From Candidatus Omnitrophota bacterium (GTDB taxonomy: Bacteria; Omnitrophota; Gorgyraeia; Zapsychrales; JAKLDJ01): DNA of 54,938 nt. Positions 26,817-36,824 of the stretch are shown one piece after another; position 1 is the first letter of the stretch; every line of letters begins with the position of its first letter. The notes below the pieces were generated by a model. It had not been told where the DNA came from. It worked only from the letters and a program-made list of their open reading frames with translations, and searched no databases. The translations under genes and the position numbers were made by a program. The stretch lies in contig JAKLDJ010000006.1 in the NCBI GenBank assembly GCA_022703585.1, forward strand, positions 69,696 through 124,633, given 5' to 3'.

Positions 26817-27431
26817 ATGGCTCACACACTACCAAAGTTACCTTACGCCTACGATGCGCTTGAACCTTTTATCGATGCCAAGACAGTCGAGATCCACCAC
26901 GATAAGCATCATCAAACCTACGTGGACAATTTTAACAAGGCGATTGCCGGCAAGCCTGAGTTGGAGGCCAAATCCGCCGAGGATTTGATCGCGAATTTGA
27001 ATACGGTCCCGGAAGATATCCGCGGGGCGGTGCGTAATCACGGCGGCGGGCATATCAATCACGCGCTCTACTGGAAAATTATCGGCCCTAAGGCAGGAGG
27101 AGAGCCGACAGGAGATTTGGCGGAGGCGATCAAGAAGCATTTCGGAAATTTCGCGGCATTTAAGGAGAAGCTTGAGAATGCCGCCAAGACCCGTTTTGGC
27201 AGCGGCTGGGCCTGGCTGGTCGTGGATAAAGCCGGAAAGCTCGATGTCACTTCGACCGCCAATCAGGATAGTCCGTTAAGCGAAGGCAAGACGCCGATTT
27301 TAACCATCGATGTCTGGGAACACGCCTACTATCTTAAATACCAAAACCGCCGCCCGGAATACATTACTGCGTTTTGGAATGTGATTAACTGGGAGGCTGT
27401 GAGCAAGCTTTATAAATTAGCAAAAACTTAA
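26817..27431 (+). CDS. sodA: Superoxide dismutase, Fe/Mn family (Mn-like)
   Basis: Dismutates superoxide to O2 and H2O2 in the cytoplasm. 204 residues, with the metal ligands of the family: His27 in EIHHDKHH, His in [11 protein letters not shown], and Asp and His in [11 protein letters not shown]. The active-site Gln in NQDSP is at the position typical of Mn enzymes rather than Fe enzymes, so it is Mn or cambialistic. Ribosome site GGAGG before the ATG. Second gene of the tpx-sod operon. Confidence 0.95.
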   Translation: MAHTLPKLPYAYDALEPFIDAKTVEIHHDKHHQTYVDNFNKAIAGKPELEAKSAEDLIANLNTVPEDIRGAVRNHGGGHINHALYWKIIGPKAGGEPTGDLAEAIKKHFGNFAAFKEKLENAAKTRFGSGWAWLVVDKAGKLDVTSTANQDSPLSEGKTPILTIDVWEHAYYLKYQNRRPEYITAFWNVINWEAVSKLYKLAKT

Positions 27432-27437
27432 ATCTCT

Positions 27438-27491
27438 GGCGCATAAAAAACCCGTCTCTCTTTTTAGGGAAAGACGGGTTTTTTATGCGCC
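27438..27491. terminator. Bidirectional intrinsic terminator between sod and ilvN
   Basis: Arms 27438-27457 and 27472-27491 (20 bp) with a 14-nt loop. The stem contains an A run on its left arm and a T run on its right, so transcripts from either side end in U residues. Confidence 0.9.
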
Positions 27492-27508
27492 CCTTGTCCG
27501 AGCGCTTT

Positions 27509-28051
27509 TTAAGTTTGTTCTTTGCCGCGGGTCATAACGATCTTACCCGTGCGCACGATTTCCAGAATACCAAATTTCTTTAATCGGTTTTCAAATTCGT
27601 CTAGCTCGGCGGTGCTGCCGGTTTGTTCGATGATAAAGGCCGCATCGGTCATGTCAACGGCATGGGCATGAAATTGAGCCATCAGTTTCTTGATCTGAAT
27701 CCGTAATGCAGGGGTAGAGCGCACCTTGACCAGCGCCAGTTCCTTTTCGACGGCCTCTTCGGGATTATGTTCGCCGACATGAAGGACATCGATCAGTTTT
27801 GATGCCTGTTTGATGATCTGATCCAGTATTTGCGGATTGCCTTGGGCGGTGATGGTCATCCGTGAATAATGGGGATTGACCGTTGCCGAAACGACCAGCG
27901 CATCGATATTAAAACCGCGGCGCGCAAACACCGAGGCAATTCGCATGAGAACGCCGGGTTTGTTCGCCACCAGCATGCTGATGGTGTGCCCGCCTTTTGG
28001 TGCTTGTGCGGCTGCCGGATTCTTTTCTTTCTTGGATTTTGTTTTAGCCAT
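27509..28051 (-). CDS. ilvN: Acetolactate synthase small subunit
   Basis: Regulatory subunit of acetolactate synthase (valine/isoleucine/leucine synthesis). 180 residues. After a Lys/Ala-rich N-terminal stretch of about 20 residues comes the ACT domain (HTISMLVANKPGVLMRIASV), which binds valine, then the C-terminal domain. The ATG overlaps the ilvB stop by one base (TAATG), the sign of translational coupling, so it is made in step with IlvB. Also known as ilvH. Confidence 0.94.
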   Translation of the reverse strand: MAKTKSKKEKNPAAAQAPKGGHTISMLVANKPGVLMRIASVFARRGFNIDALVVSATVNPHYSRMTITAQGNPQILDQIIKQASKLIDVLHVGEHNPEEAVEKELALVKVRSTPALRIQIKKLMAQFHAHAVDMTDAAFIIEQTGSTAELDEFENRLKKFGILEIVRTGKIVMTRGKEQT

Positions 28052-29772
28052 TATTTAGTTCCTGCCGATTTTCCTTTTACATTCGGCGCTTCGGTGATCA
28101 TATGATAGGCGGATTTTCCTGCCGGGACCATGGGAAAAACATTATTTTCTTTAATAACGTCCGCGTGAATCAGGCACGGCCCGTCATATTCAACCGCTTC
28201 CGTTAAAAGCCGTTCGGCATCTTCGGGCCGTGAAATCTTGATTCCTTTGACTCCGTAGGCCTCGGCTAATTTCACAAAATCAGGATTGCCCTTTAAATCC
28301 ACGCCCGAGAGCCGGTTGTCAAAAAACAATTCCTGCCACTGGCGCACCATACCTAAATATTTATTTTCAATCACGATGACTTTAACCGGCAATTTATTGA
28401 CTGCGGCTGTGGCCAGTTCCGAGCAGGTCATCTGAAAACCGCCGTCCCCGACAATGGCCACTACTAAATCCTTAGGCCTGCCGAATTGCGCGCCGATAGC
28501 GGCGGGAAAACCAAAACCCATGGTTCCTGCTCCACCCGAGCTGATCCAGTGGCCGCAGTGATCGGTCAGGTAAAATTGCGCCGCCCACATCTGATGCTGG
28601 CCCACGTCGGTTGTAATGACCGCTTTTCCCTTGGTGACCTTATAGAGCGTATCGATCACGCATTGGGGCGTTAAGCCTTTTTCGTTACTGTAATGCAGCG
28701 GAAATTCTTTTTTATAGAAATTGAGTTCTTTTAGCCATTCTTTTGTGTCCATCGGCCCGACGTGCTTAATTAGTTCTTCCAAGACCAACCGGGCATCGCC
28801 GATAACGTTGATATCGGCCTGTACGATCCTGCCGATCTCGGCCGGGTCCACATCCACGTGAATTTTCTTGGCGCCAATACAGAATTCTGCGTTATTTCCG
28901 TTAATGCGGTCATCCCAGCGCGAACCGATAGAAAAGATGAGATCGCAGCCGGTTAGGGCCTTGTTGGCATAAGCGGTTCCGTGCATGCCCAGCATCCCTA
29001 AAGAGAGGGGATGGGTTTCGGGAAACGCGCCTTTGCCCAAAAGGGTGTTGGTCACCGGCGCCTGCAATTTTTCGGCGAGCTGGCGCAGGATCTTATCCGC
29101 CCGGGAAATAACCGCCCCGTGGCCCACGAGAAGCAAAGGCTTTTTGGAATTTTTTAGAAGCTTGGCAATTTTTAAAATATCTTTTTGATTGCCGGTTGTC
29201 TCAAATTTATATCCGGGCAAATCCATTGCCGGATCCAGCGAAATTCCCGTAAAAGGTCCCGAGGTAACATCTTTAGGCAAATCAATCAACACCGGCCCCG
29301 GGCGTCCGGTATTGGCAATATGGAATGCTTCCTTGATAATGCGAGGGAGATCATTTGTATTTTTAACCAAATAACTGTGTTTGACAATCGGGAGGGTAAT
29401 GCCGAAAATATCGGCTTCCTGGAAGGCGTCTTTACCCAGCAATCCGGTCGTGGTCTGCCCGCAAAGGACGAGCAAAGGCACTGAATCCATATGGGCGGTC
29501 ATAATGCCGGTCACGGTATTGGTAGCCCCGGGCCCGCTGGTCACGACCACGACCCCGGTCTTACCAGTGGCGCGGGCATAACCGTCGGCCATGTGCACGG
29601 CGCCTTGTTCATGGCGCACCAGGATATGTTTGATTTTGGAATTAACCAAAGCATCAAAGACAGGAATGACCACGCCGCCGGGGATCCCAAACATGTATTC
29701 CACGCCGTGGTTTTCGAGGCATTTGATCAGCGTCTCAGCGCCGTTCATCGTTTTTTTATTTTGTTGTGCCAT
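28051..29772 (-). CDS. ilvB: Acetolactate synthase large subunit
   Basis: Catalytic subunit: condenses two pyruvates, or pyruvate and 2-oxobutyrate, on thiamine diphosphate. 573 residues. The catalytic Glu is in [16 protein letters not shown]; the ThDP-Mg motif starts [16 protein letters not shown] and ends at VIEN (GDG-X~28-N). FAD and regulatory surfaces fit the anabolic enzyme. The start has no clear ribosome site; a long leader with hairpins precedes it. It depends on ThDP, and thiC is in the same window. Confidence 0.96.
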   Translation of the reverse strand: MAQQNKKTMNGAETLIKCLENHGVEYMFGIPGGVVIPVFDALVNSKIKHILVRHEQGAVHMADGYARATGKTGVVVVTSGPGATNTVTGIMTAHMDSVPLLVLCGQTTTGLLGKDAFQEADIFGITLPIVKHSYLVKNTNDLPRIIKEAFHIANTGRPGPVLIDLPKDVTSGPFTGISLDPAMDLPGYKFETTGNQKDILKIAKLLKNSKKPLLLVGHGAVISRADKILRQLAEKLQAPVTNTLLGKGAFPETHPLSLGMLGMHGTAYANKALTGCDLIFSIGSRWDDRINGNNAEFCIGAKKIHVDVDPAEIGRIVQADINVIGDARLVLEELIKHVGPMDTKEWLKELNFYKKEFPLHYSNEKGLTPQCVIDTLYKVTKGKAVITTDVGQHQMWAAQFYLTDHCGHWISSGGAGTMGFGFPAAIGAQFGRPKDLVVAIVGDGGFQMTCSELATAAVNKLPVKVIVIENKYLGMVRQWQELFFDNRLSGVDLKGNPDFVKLAEAYGVKGIKISRPEDAERLLTEAVEYDGPCLIHADVIKENNVFPMVPAGKSAYHMITEAPNVKGKSAGTK

Positions 29773-29832
29773 GGGTTTTAAATTCTTTTTTAAAATAATA
29801 TTGATATCCCTCGTCGCTCTTGCTCCTCGGGA

Positions 29833-29876
29833 TTGAACCGTCGGGTAGGGTGGTCAAAAAGCACCCCGACGGTTCA
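29833..29876. repeat. Long hairpin in the ilvB leader / divergent region
   Basis: Arms TTGAACCGTCGGG-TA-GGGTG (29833-29852) and CACCCCGACGGTTCAA (29861-29876), with a two-base bulge and a short loop. It lies in the ~230-nt region between divergent ilvB and the thiolase gene. In the ilvB direction it would be in the leader, followed by a second short stem (ATCCC...GGGAT). No T-tract in either direction. Possible leader regulator; not recognised as a T-box. Confidence 0.5.
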
Positions 29877-29951
29877 AATAATTTAACACGAACACAAGGA
29901 TGATGCAAGTTTTTTGTTGAATCAAGCTGCCGGAGTAATCAAACCGCAGGC

Positions 29952-29980
29952 TTGAATTTTGCCTAAAATTGGTATATTAT
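29952..29980 (+). promoter_or_regulatory. Promoter of the ThiI/MnmA-like gene
   Basis: TTGAAT (29952-29957), 17 nt, TATTAT (29975-29980). The -10 overlaps the upstream ATG at 29979, which therefore cannot be translated from this promoter; the next ATG (30003) has AGGACG before it. Confidence 0.5.
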
Positions 29981-30002
29981 GTACACCCTACAGGACGAAA
30001 CC

Positions 30003-31031
30003 ATGATTGGAATACACAAAGAATCTTTGCCTTCTGATGCGCGCCCCAAGGCCGTCGGCCTTATTTCCGGAGGCCTGGACAGTATTCTGGCTGCGAAGGT
30101 TATTAAAGACCTAGGGGTTGAGGTCCACGGGCTTTATTTTTCCATGCCCTGGGGATGCGGAAATAAGGAAAAAGCGCTGGCAATGGCCGGCAATCTGGGA
30201 ATTCAGCTTGAGGTTATTGAACTTGGCGAGAGTTTCTTGGAGGTCGTCAAAAAACCAAAGCACGGGTACGGCTCAGCCTTAAATCCTTGTGTCGACTGCA
30301 AAATCCACATGCTGATCCGGGCGCGCCAGCACATGGAAAATATCGGCGCTGCCTTTGTTTTTACCGGCGAGGTTTTAGGCCAGCGGCCGATGTCGCAGCT
30401 AAAGCAAAGCCTGGCCATCATTGAAAAAGAATCCGGGTTGACCGGCAGGCTTTTAAGGCCGTTAACCGCCCAGGTTTTGGAACCCACCATCTCAGAGAAA
30501 GAGGGGCTCGTTGACCGCAGCAAACTTCTTTCGATTTCCGGCCGTTCCCGAAAAGAACAGATTAGTCTGGCAGAAAAATATGGCATTAAAGATTATCTCC
30601 AGCCCGGCGGCGGCTGCCTTTTAACCGACAAGAATTTCGCCCGGCGCATGAAAGATGCCTTTAAACACGGCCACCGGGATTTAAACGACGTCACCAGCTT
30701 AAAATGGGGCCGGCACTTTAGGATTTCAGAGAATTTTAAGGTCATCTTGGGCCGCGACGAACCGGAAAATAATATCCTGCGCCAAAACGCACATGCCGAA
30801 GATTATATTATTGAACCTGTCAATAAACTCGGGCCAACGGCCGTATTAAAAGGGAAAAACCCAGACCCTGAAGTCTTACGTATTGCCGGCGGGCTGGTCC
30901 GGGAATTTTCCAAGAAACATAAAACATCAAACGCCGAAGTCGACTACTGGCAAGTGAATCACAAGGACGCGGTCAGCCGTATCAAGGCTGCGTCTTTAAC
31001 CGAAGAACAGATTGACGGGATGAGGATTTAG
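30003..31031 (+). CDS. ThiI/MnmA-like tRNA thiolase with NFACT-R-like C-terminal domain
   Basis: Adenine nucleotide alpha-hydrolase (PP-loop) protein, about 342 residues. The ATP motif is SGGLDSILAAKV. Cysteines that may carry sulfur are in NPCVDCK and in the GGGC motif (LQPGGGCLLTD). The C-terminal ~110 residues (from GRHFRISENFKVILGRDEPEN) match the NFACT-R/DUF814 fold that follows such domains in several phyla. It is probably a tRNA 2- or 4-thiouridine-type sulfur transferase; the target base is unknown. I choose the ATG at 30003 because the promoter's -10 overlaps the upstream in-frame ATG at 29979. Confidence 0.75.
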   Translation: MIGIHKESLPSDARPKAVGLISGGLDSILAAKVIKDLGVEVHGLYFSMPWGCGNKEKALAMAGNLGIQLEVIELGESFLEVVKKPKHGYGSALNPCVDCKIHMLIRARQHMENIGAAFVFTGEVLGQRPMSQLKQSLAIIEKESGLTGRLLRPLTAQVLEPTISEKEGLVDRSKLLSISGRSRKEQISLAEKYGIKDYLQPGGGCLLTDKNFARRMKDAFKHGHRDLNDVTSLKWGRHFRISENFKVILGRDEPENNILRQNAHAEDYIIEPVNKLGPTAVLKGKNPDPEVLRIAGGLVREFSKKHKTSNAEVDYWQVNHKDAVSRIKAASLTEEQIDGMRI

Positions 31032-31040
31032 TTAAGGATG

Positions 31041-31160
31041 TTTCGGTAACGGTTAAGGTTAGGATGCCCGTATCGGTCACGTTTAACGGTTAGGTAAAAA
31101 ACCGAAAGACGTAACCGATAAACGATACGGGCTTCGCAACCCTAACCGAAAAACGTTACC
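31041..31160. repeat. Dispersed palindromic repeat, copy A
   Basis: About 120 nt, rich in GGTTA/TAACC units. Outer stem partners GGTAACGGTTAAGGTTAGG and CCTAACCGAAAAACGTTACC; central perfect 10-bp stem GCCCGTATCG (31066-31075) with CGATACGGGC (31123-31132); inner arms ACGT and CGGT close on an AT-rich loop. It is related, in reverse orientation, to copy B at 37913-38031. Between the thiolase gene and nadA. Confidence 0.75.
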
Positions 31161-31200
31161 AATTTGAACTCTATATTTCGTACATCAGAAAAGAGGACCT

Positions 31201-32244
31201 ATGGTTACCAAACAATTTAAGGAAATCACCGCTGCCCAACTCTACAAAAAATTAAAGAATGTCCGTATCGGCGGAACCGTTTGCCATTATTCGCTTAAGA
31301 AATGTCAGGAATATACGCCGTTGATTAATGCGATCAACCGTTTAAAACAGGAAAAAAATGCCGTTATTTTGGTTCATTCTTATGTCAGCCCCGAAATCGT
31401 TTACGGGGTGGCGGACTTTGTCGGCGATTCCTACGCCTTAAGCAAAGACGCGATGAATACAACCGCGGACACGATTGTTTTTGTCGCGGTTAAATTCATG
31501 GGCGAAACCGCCAAGATTTTAAATCCCAAAAAGCAAGTTTTAATGACCGCGCCCGAAGGCGGCTGCACTTTGGCAGATGCTATCACCGCCGCGCAAGTAA
31601 GACGTCTGCGCAAAAAATTCCCCAAGTATACATTCGTCTGCTACATCAACACCACCGCCGAGGTTAAGGCCGAATGCGATGTCTGCGTCACCTCGTCCAA
31701 CGTTTACGAGATTGTCGCGAATATTCCCAACAAAAAGATTTATTTTTTGCCGGATAAATACATGGGGGATAATTTGCGCTATGAAATGCGCCACCGCGGC
31801 ATCAGAAAAGATGTCCAGTTTTTTAACGGCACCTGCTACGTCCATGAGGACTACACGCCGGACCAGATCTTTCAAATTCGCACCGAATATCCAAACGCCA
31901 AAATTGTCAGCCACCCCGAGTGCGCGCCGGAAGTCTGCGCCAACTCGGATTTTGTCGGGAGCACTGCCCAGATCCTCGATTACATGTTCAAAAGCCGCTC
32001 CAAAGAATTCCTGATGCTGACCGAATGCGGCCTTTCCTCGCGCCTGCAAGTCGAGGTGCCGCACAAAAAACTTGTCGGCTCCTGCACGTTGTGCAAATAT
32101 ATGAAGTCCAATACCCTGGAAGACATTTTGCGGGTTTTAAAAAATCCGGCCAGGCGCGACATTATCACTGTCAAGGAAAGTGTCCGCCGTCGGGCGCTTA
32201 AATGTGTCCAGGCGATGTTTACCTATACAAAAAAGGGTAAATAA
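31201..32244 (+). CDS. nadA: Quinolinate synthase A
   Basis: [4Fe-4S] enzyme that condenses iminoaspartate and dihydroxyacetone phosphate to quinolinate in NAD synthesis. 347 residues. Cluster cysteines are expected in GGCTLADA, TCYVHEDYTPDQ and CTLCKYMKSNTLE, all present; HSYVSPEIVYGVADFVGDSY is a typical N-terminal part. Ribosome site AGAGGA before the ATG. No nadB or nadC is adjacent. The next gene, a TolC-like channel, begins 5 nt after the stop, so nadA is likely cotranscribed with the efflux genes, an odd pairing. Confidence 0.95.
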   Translation: MVTKQFKEITAAQLYKKLKNVRIGGTVCHYSLKKCQEYTPLINAINRLKQEKNAVILVHSYVSPEIVYGVADFVGDSYALSKDAMNTTADTIVFVAVKFMGETAKILNPKKQVLMTAPEGGCTLADAITAAQVRRLRKKFPKYTFVCYINTTAEVKAECDVCVTSSNVYEIVANIPNKKIYFLPDKYMGDNLRYEMRHRGIRKDVQFFNGTCYVHEDYTPDQIFQIRTEYPNAKIVSHPECAPEVCANSDFVGSTAQILDYMFKSRSKEFLMLTECGLSSRLQVEVPHKKLVGSCTLCKYMKSNTLEDILRVLKNPARRDIITVKESVRRRALKCVQAMFTYTKKGK

Positions 32245-32249
32245 ACATT

Positions 32250-33662
32250 ATGAAGTTTGTGCGCATCTTTCTTTGTTTTTTGGTCGTGGGCGCAGTTTCC
32301 GCGCAAGGAAATTTAATCCGAGCCCAAGAACAAGGCGCACAATCTGCAGAGCTTACCCTTTCTCAATCCGTCCAAAAAGTTGTTGAGCATTTTCCCCAAT
32401 TAAAATCGGAAGAATACGCGCTTTTAGCCGCCAAGGCCTCTCAGAGTGAGGCCCGTTCGGGTTATCTGCCCCGTCTGGGGCTGGATGCCTCGGCAGTGAA
32501 AAGTGATGATCCGGTTACTGTTTTTAGCTCGCTCTTAAAGCAAAACCAATTTACATCCGCCAACTTCGAAACTTCAACGTTAAACCAGCCATCAGCTTTG
32601 ACTAATTACCAGACCGCACTGGAACTTTCGTTACCGGTTTTTACCGGATTTCAGAATGAAGGAAGGGTGCGTAGTGCCGGTCTTGCCGTCAAAGCTTCTC
32701 AATCCTCGAAAGAAAATTACGAGCAACAGGCTATTTTGACTGCAATCTCAACCTACATCCAGATACTTTCTTTGGATAAAACTCTTTCGCTTGTGAACCG
32801 GACTATCACCCTGGGCGAAGAGGCGATTAAGGAAGCGGATAATTTGAAAGAGAAGGGAATGGTTTTAGGCTGCGATTATTTAACCGCGCGGGCGATTTTG
32901 TCGCAGATGAAGCAAATGCGAGAGAAAATCCTCGCCCAGCAGGAGGCGGTACGCGGTTCGCTGAATATTCTCATGGGCACGGACATTAACAGCACTTTTT
33001 CTTTGCAGAGGTTAACGCCGCCGGAAGATTTTCCTGCTTTTGACCGCAAGGCCTTGCTTAAAGATTCACTGGAACTGCGTAAAGACCGTGAGGCGGCGCA
33101 ATATCATTTGAGCCTTGCCGAATCCGAGCTTGAACGCGAGCGCAAAGATTGGCTGCCTAAGGTCGATGCCTTTGCCCGGGCCGAGACCAACACCCACAAT
33201 TTCGACGAGAACGGCAATAATTACACCGTGGGAATGCGCATGCATATGGATATCTTTGAGCCGCCTTTTTCATCGCGGGTTGAGCGTTCTTCTGCCGAGG
33301 CCAAACGCTACCGGGCGCTTGTTGACCAAATTGACGACGCCATCAGCGACACGCTTGTCCAGGCCTTGGCCGAATATGAGTCCCAGAAAAAAATAATTCC
33401 GCTTAATCGTCAGTCGGTTACCGATGCCCAGCAGGCTGCCGGTTCGATAGGAGAGTTGTATAAAGCCGGCAAACGCACCATCGCTGATTTGCTCAAAGCC
33501 CAGGCCTACAAATTAGAATTGGAAAATTCTTATTGGAATAGCCGCTACAATACTTATCTGGGTTACGTAAAATTATTCTTTCTCTCCGGCCGCCTTGATG
33601 AAATGGCGGTTAAGGACTTGGAAAAAATTCTCCTTCACGATACGGTAGAGGCGAATTTATGA
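32250..33662 (+). CDS. TolC-like outer membrane efflux channel
   Basis: Outer-membrane factor of 470 residues. A Sec signal peptide (MKFVRIFLCFLVVGAVSAQG) is followed by the two OEP repeats of long amphipathic helices, for example SYWNSRYNTYLGYVKLFFLS near the C-terminus. Role: exit duct for an RND pump. Its stop overlaps the RND start (ATGA), so the two are translated together. The usual periplasmic adaptor is not encoded between or beside them. Confidence 0.88.
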   Translation: MKFVRIFLCFLVVGAVSAQGNLIRAQEQGAQSAELTLSQSVQKVVEHFPQLKSEEYALLAAKASQSEARSGYLPRLGLDASAVKSDDPVTVFSSLLKQNQFTSANFETSTLNQPSALTNYQTALELSLPVFTGFQNEGRVRSAGLAVKASQSSKENYEQQAILTAISTYIQILSLDKTLSLVNRTITLGEEAIKEADNLKEKGMVLGCDYLTARAILSQMKQMREKILAQQEAVRGSLNILMGTDINSTFSLQRLTPPEDFPAFDRKALLKDSLELRKDREAAQYHLSLAESELERERKDWLPKVDAFARAETNTHNFDENGNNYTVGMRMHMDIFEPPFSSRVERSSAEAKRYRALVDQIDDAISDTLVQALAEYESQKKIIPLNRQSVTDAQQAAGSIGELYKAGKRTIADLLKAQAYKLELENSYWNSRYNTYLGYVKLFFLSGRLDEMAVKDLEKILLHDTVEANL

Positions 33663-36600
33663 AAATTGCCGGCGCAATCGCCAAAACATTTATTGATTCC
33701 CGCCTAACCCTGCTTTTAATTATCGCGACTCTTCTTCTGGGGGTTTTTGCTGTTATCCAGCTGCCGCGCGAAGAAGAGCCCCAGATATCCGTGCCGTTTA
33801 TGGATATCTTTATTGAATTTCCCGGGGCGACCACCAAAGAAGTCGAAACCCGTTTAGTCGAACCGTTCGAGCGGAAACTTTGGGAAATCCCAAAGGTTGA
33901 ATACCTCTATTCGACCGCCCAGCCCAATGGTGCCATGATCATCGCCCGGTTCGAAGTGGGCACCGACGAAGAGCAAAGCCTGGTGAATCTGTACACAAAG
34001 ATATTTGCCAATCTGGATATCTTGCCGCCCGGCGCCAGCCAGCCTTTGATTAAACCGCGCACCATTTATGATGTTCCGATTTTGGCTTTGACGTTTTCGT
34101 CGGAAAATAAAAGCGCGGTTGAGCTCCGTCATATTGCCGCCGAGGTCCGCCGTGAAATTAGCTCTATCCAAAATGTTTCCGAGACAACGTTAATCGGCGG
34201 ACACCGGCGCACCTTTCAGGTTTTCTTTGACGCGGATAAATTAAACCGGCATTCTTTAACCCCGCTGGCTTTAAGTAATCTCGTTCAGCGCGCCAACAAA
34301 AAGAACCCGGCGGGGCTGATTAATCAAAAGGAATCGGTACTTGCGGTGGAGTCGTCCGGTTTTATTCAAAGCGCGGATGAGCTTAAGAAATTGGTTGTCG
34401 GGATCTCTCAGGGCAATCCGCTTTATTTAGGTGATGTTGCCGAAGTTATTGACGGGCCGGATGATAACGAAAGTGACGTCACGATTACTTTCGCGGGAAC
34501 TGATTCAAAAAATGCCAAACCGATCCCCGCGGTTACCTTAAGCATTTCCAAAAGAAAAGCCACCAATGCCATTCAAGTCGTAGACCAGGTTTTAGAAAAG
34601 GTTAAAGCGCTTAAAACCACCATCATTCCCAATGACGTTACCGTTACCACCACCCGCAACTACGGAAAAACAGCCGAAGAAAAATCTAATGAGCTTTTGT
34701 TTCATATGTTTCTGGCAACTCTTTCGGTGACTTTGCTGATCGCCTTTGCCTTAGGAAAGAGAGAGGCATTGGTTGTTTTTATCGCCATTCCGGTAACGTT
34801 GGCGCTGACATTGTTAATTTATTTTCTTTTTGGCTACACCTTAAACCGTATTACCCTGTTCGCGCTTATTTTTTCAATCGGTATTCTGGTTGATGACGCG
34901 ATTGTGGTCGTGGAAAATATTCACCGCCACCATATCCTTTATAAGGATAAGAGCCTGATTCAAAACGCGATTGAGGCCGTCGATGAGGTAGGCAACCCCA
35001 CGATTTTAGCGACGTTCGCGGTTATTGCCGCGATTTTGCCTATGGCCTTTGTCCGGGGGTTAATGGGCCCGTACATGCGGCCGATTCCGGTGGGCGCGTC
35101 GATGGCCATGCTTTTTTCGCTGGGGGTTGCGTTTATTGTTTCGCCCTGGGTTTTTTACCGGCTACTAAAAACATTTCCGCCAAAAGATACCGGGCATAAA
35201 GAGGGGACAGGCAAGCTTGACCAGGTTTACCGCACGACCATGCGCAATCTTTTGGAAAATAAAAAGGCGCGGCGCAATTTCTTTTTGATGATCGCGCTAT
35301 TGATCACGGCGAGTCTTTCTTTGGTCGTGTTTAAAGCGGTGGTGGTTAAAATGCTTCCCTTTGACAACAAAAACGAGATCCAGGTGATTATCAACATGCC
35401 CGAGGGAACCTCTTATGAAAAAACGCGGCTAGTGGCTAATGAAACAACGAAGGCGCTTTTAAGCGTCCCTGAAATTACTGATATTGAAACCTATTCAGGG
35501 GCGGCTGCGCCTTTTAATTTTAACGGCCTTGTCCGGCATTATTATCTGCGCAGCCGCCCCTGGCAAGCGGATTTGCAAATTTCCCTTAAAGATAAACATC
35601 ACCGCAAGCGCCAAAGCCACGCCATTTCAAAAAGTATCCGTCCGCTGGCGCAATCGGTTGTTCAAAAATACGGAGGCCGGGTGCAGATTGCCGAAGTCCC
35701 GCCGGGCCCGCCGGTTTTGGCAACGCTTGTCGCCGAAGTTTACGCGCCCGATCTATCCCAGCAAACTGATCTTGCCGCCAAGGTTTTAAACGTCTTTGAA
35801 AATGCGAAAGGTGTTACCGACACCGACACTTACGTTCAAAAAGAATACGCGAAAAAGAGTTTTATCATCAATAACGAAAAAGTGACCCTTAACCGCATTG
35901 CCTCTTCGGAAATCACCCAGACACTTGCCATGGCGCTTAACGGCACCACGGTTGATATTGCCCATATCGAAAGCGAACCCGAACCGGTTGACATCCGCTT
36001 GCGCCTACCGGAAAACAGCCGTAACAATATCAACACCTTGCGCAATTTAACCCTTTTAAACCATTACGACCATCCGATCATGGTCAGTGAGCTCACAACC
36101 GAACTCGACAGCGCCCAGGAGCGCGCCATTTATCATAAAAATTTAAAACCCGTAACCTACGTAACCGGCGATTTGACTGGGCGCCTCGAAAGCCCGGTTT
36201 ACGCGATGCTGGGGATGACCAAGGCGCTAAAAAATATTTCCCAAAACAATCAGCCGCTGACTATTCACTGGAATCACCAGCCCGAACTATTGGATAAACC
36301 CGCCATCAAATGGGACGGGGAATGGCAAATTACCTTTGAGGTGTTCCGCGACCTGGGAATCGCTTTTGCCGCGGTTTTAATTTTGATTTATGTTTTGGTG
36401 GTGGGCTGGTTTCGTTCATTCACCGTGCCTTTGGTTATCATGGCGCCAATTCCTTTAACTTTGGTCGGGATTTTGCCCGGACATCTTTTGTTCGGCGCGT
36501 TCTTTACCGCGACATCCATGATCGGTTTTATTGCCGGGGCGGGTATTGTGGTCAGGAATTCCATTATCCTGGTTGATTTTATCGAACTGCGCTTAAAACA

Positions 36601-36823
36601 AGGGATGCCGCTTGAAGAAGCGGTTATCGATGCCGGCGCCACCCGTTTTCGGCCCATGCTTTTAACCGCGGCCGCGGTCATGGTCGGTTCCGCGGTTATT
36701 CTCTTTGATCCAATCTTTCAGGGCCTGGCTATATCGCTTATGACCGGAGAAATTGCCTCGACCTTTTTATCGCGTACCTCAGTGCCAGTGTTGTATTACA
36801 TATTGAGAAGAAAGAGAGCATAA
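33659..36823 (+). CDS. RND-family efflux transporter permease
   Basis: Proton-driven inner-membrane pump of the AcrB/CzcA superfamily, 1054 residues. N-terminal helix, then the porter loop with EFPGATTKEVETRLVEPFER; the TM4 Asp pair is in GILVDDAIVVVENIHRH and the TM10 region is in AGAGIVVRNSIILVDF. Two large periplasmic loops. The sequence resembles HAE-type exporters used for small molecules or metals, but the substrate is not clear. It overlaps the TolC-like gene by 4 nt, and a small membrane protein starts two bases after its stop (36825). No HlyD-type membrane-fusion protein is found in the window. Confidence 0.92.
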   Translation: MKIAGAIAKTFIDSRLTLLLIIATLLLGVFAVIQLPREEEPQISVPFMDIFIEFPGATTKEVETRLVEPFERKLWEIPKVEYLYSTAQPNGAMIIARFEVGTDEEQSLVNLYTKIFANLDILPPGASQPLIKPRTIYDVPILALTFSSENKSAVELRHIAAEVRREISSIQNVSETTLIGGHRRTFQVFFDADKLNRHSLTPLALSNLVQRANKKNPAGLINQKESVLAVESSGFIQSADELKKLVVGISQGNPLYLGDVAEVIDGPDDNESDVTITFAGTDSKNAKPIPAVTLSISKRKATNAIQVVDQVLEKVKALKTTIIPNDVTVTTTRNYGKTAEEKSNELLFHMFLATLSVTLLIAFALGKREALVVFIAIPVTLALTLLIYFLFGYTLNRITLFALIFSIGILVDDAIVVVENIHRHHILYKDKSLIQNAIEAVDEVGNPTILATFAVIAAILPMAFVRGLMGPYMRPIPVGASMAMLFSLGVAFIVSPWVFYRLLKTFPPKDTGHKEGTGKLDQVYRTTMRNLLENKKARRNFFLMIALLITASLSLVVFKAVVVKMLPFDNKNEIQVIINMPEGTSYEKTRLVANETTKALLSVPEITDIETYSGAAAPFNFNGLVRHYYLRSRPWQADLQISLKDKHHRKRQSHAISKSIRPLAQSVVQKYGGRVQIAEVPPGPPVLATLVAEVYAPDLSQQTDLAAKVLNVFENAKGVTDTDTYVQKEYAKKSFIINNEKVTLNRIASSEITQTLAMALNGTTVDIAHIESEPEPVDIRLRLPENSRNNINTLRNLTLLNHYDHPIMVSELTTELDSAQERAIYHKNLKPVTYVTGDLTGRLESPVYAMLGMTKALKNISQNNQPLTIHWNHQPELLDKPAIKWDGEWQITFEVFRDLGIAFAAVLILIYVLVVGWFRSFTVPLVIMAPIPLTLVGILPGHLLFGAFFTATSMIGFIAGAGIVVRNSIILVDFIELRLKQGMPLEEAVIDAGATRFRPMLLTAAAVMVGSAVILFDPIFQGLAISLMTGEIASTFLSRTSVPVLYYILRRKRA

Positions 36824-36824
36824 A

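Noticed and set aside
29773-30002. T-box or leader-peptide attenuator for ilvB
   Set aside because: No T-box motif, no run of Ile/Val/Leu codons, and no terminator T-tract next to the hairpin.
31041-31160. Telomere-type repeat from GGTTAGG units
   Set aside because: The units are not in a regular tandem array; they form the arms of a palindrome inside a chromosome.
31540-32064. Minus-strand open frame of 174 codons
   Set aside because: Antisense to nadA, which has all its family motifs.
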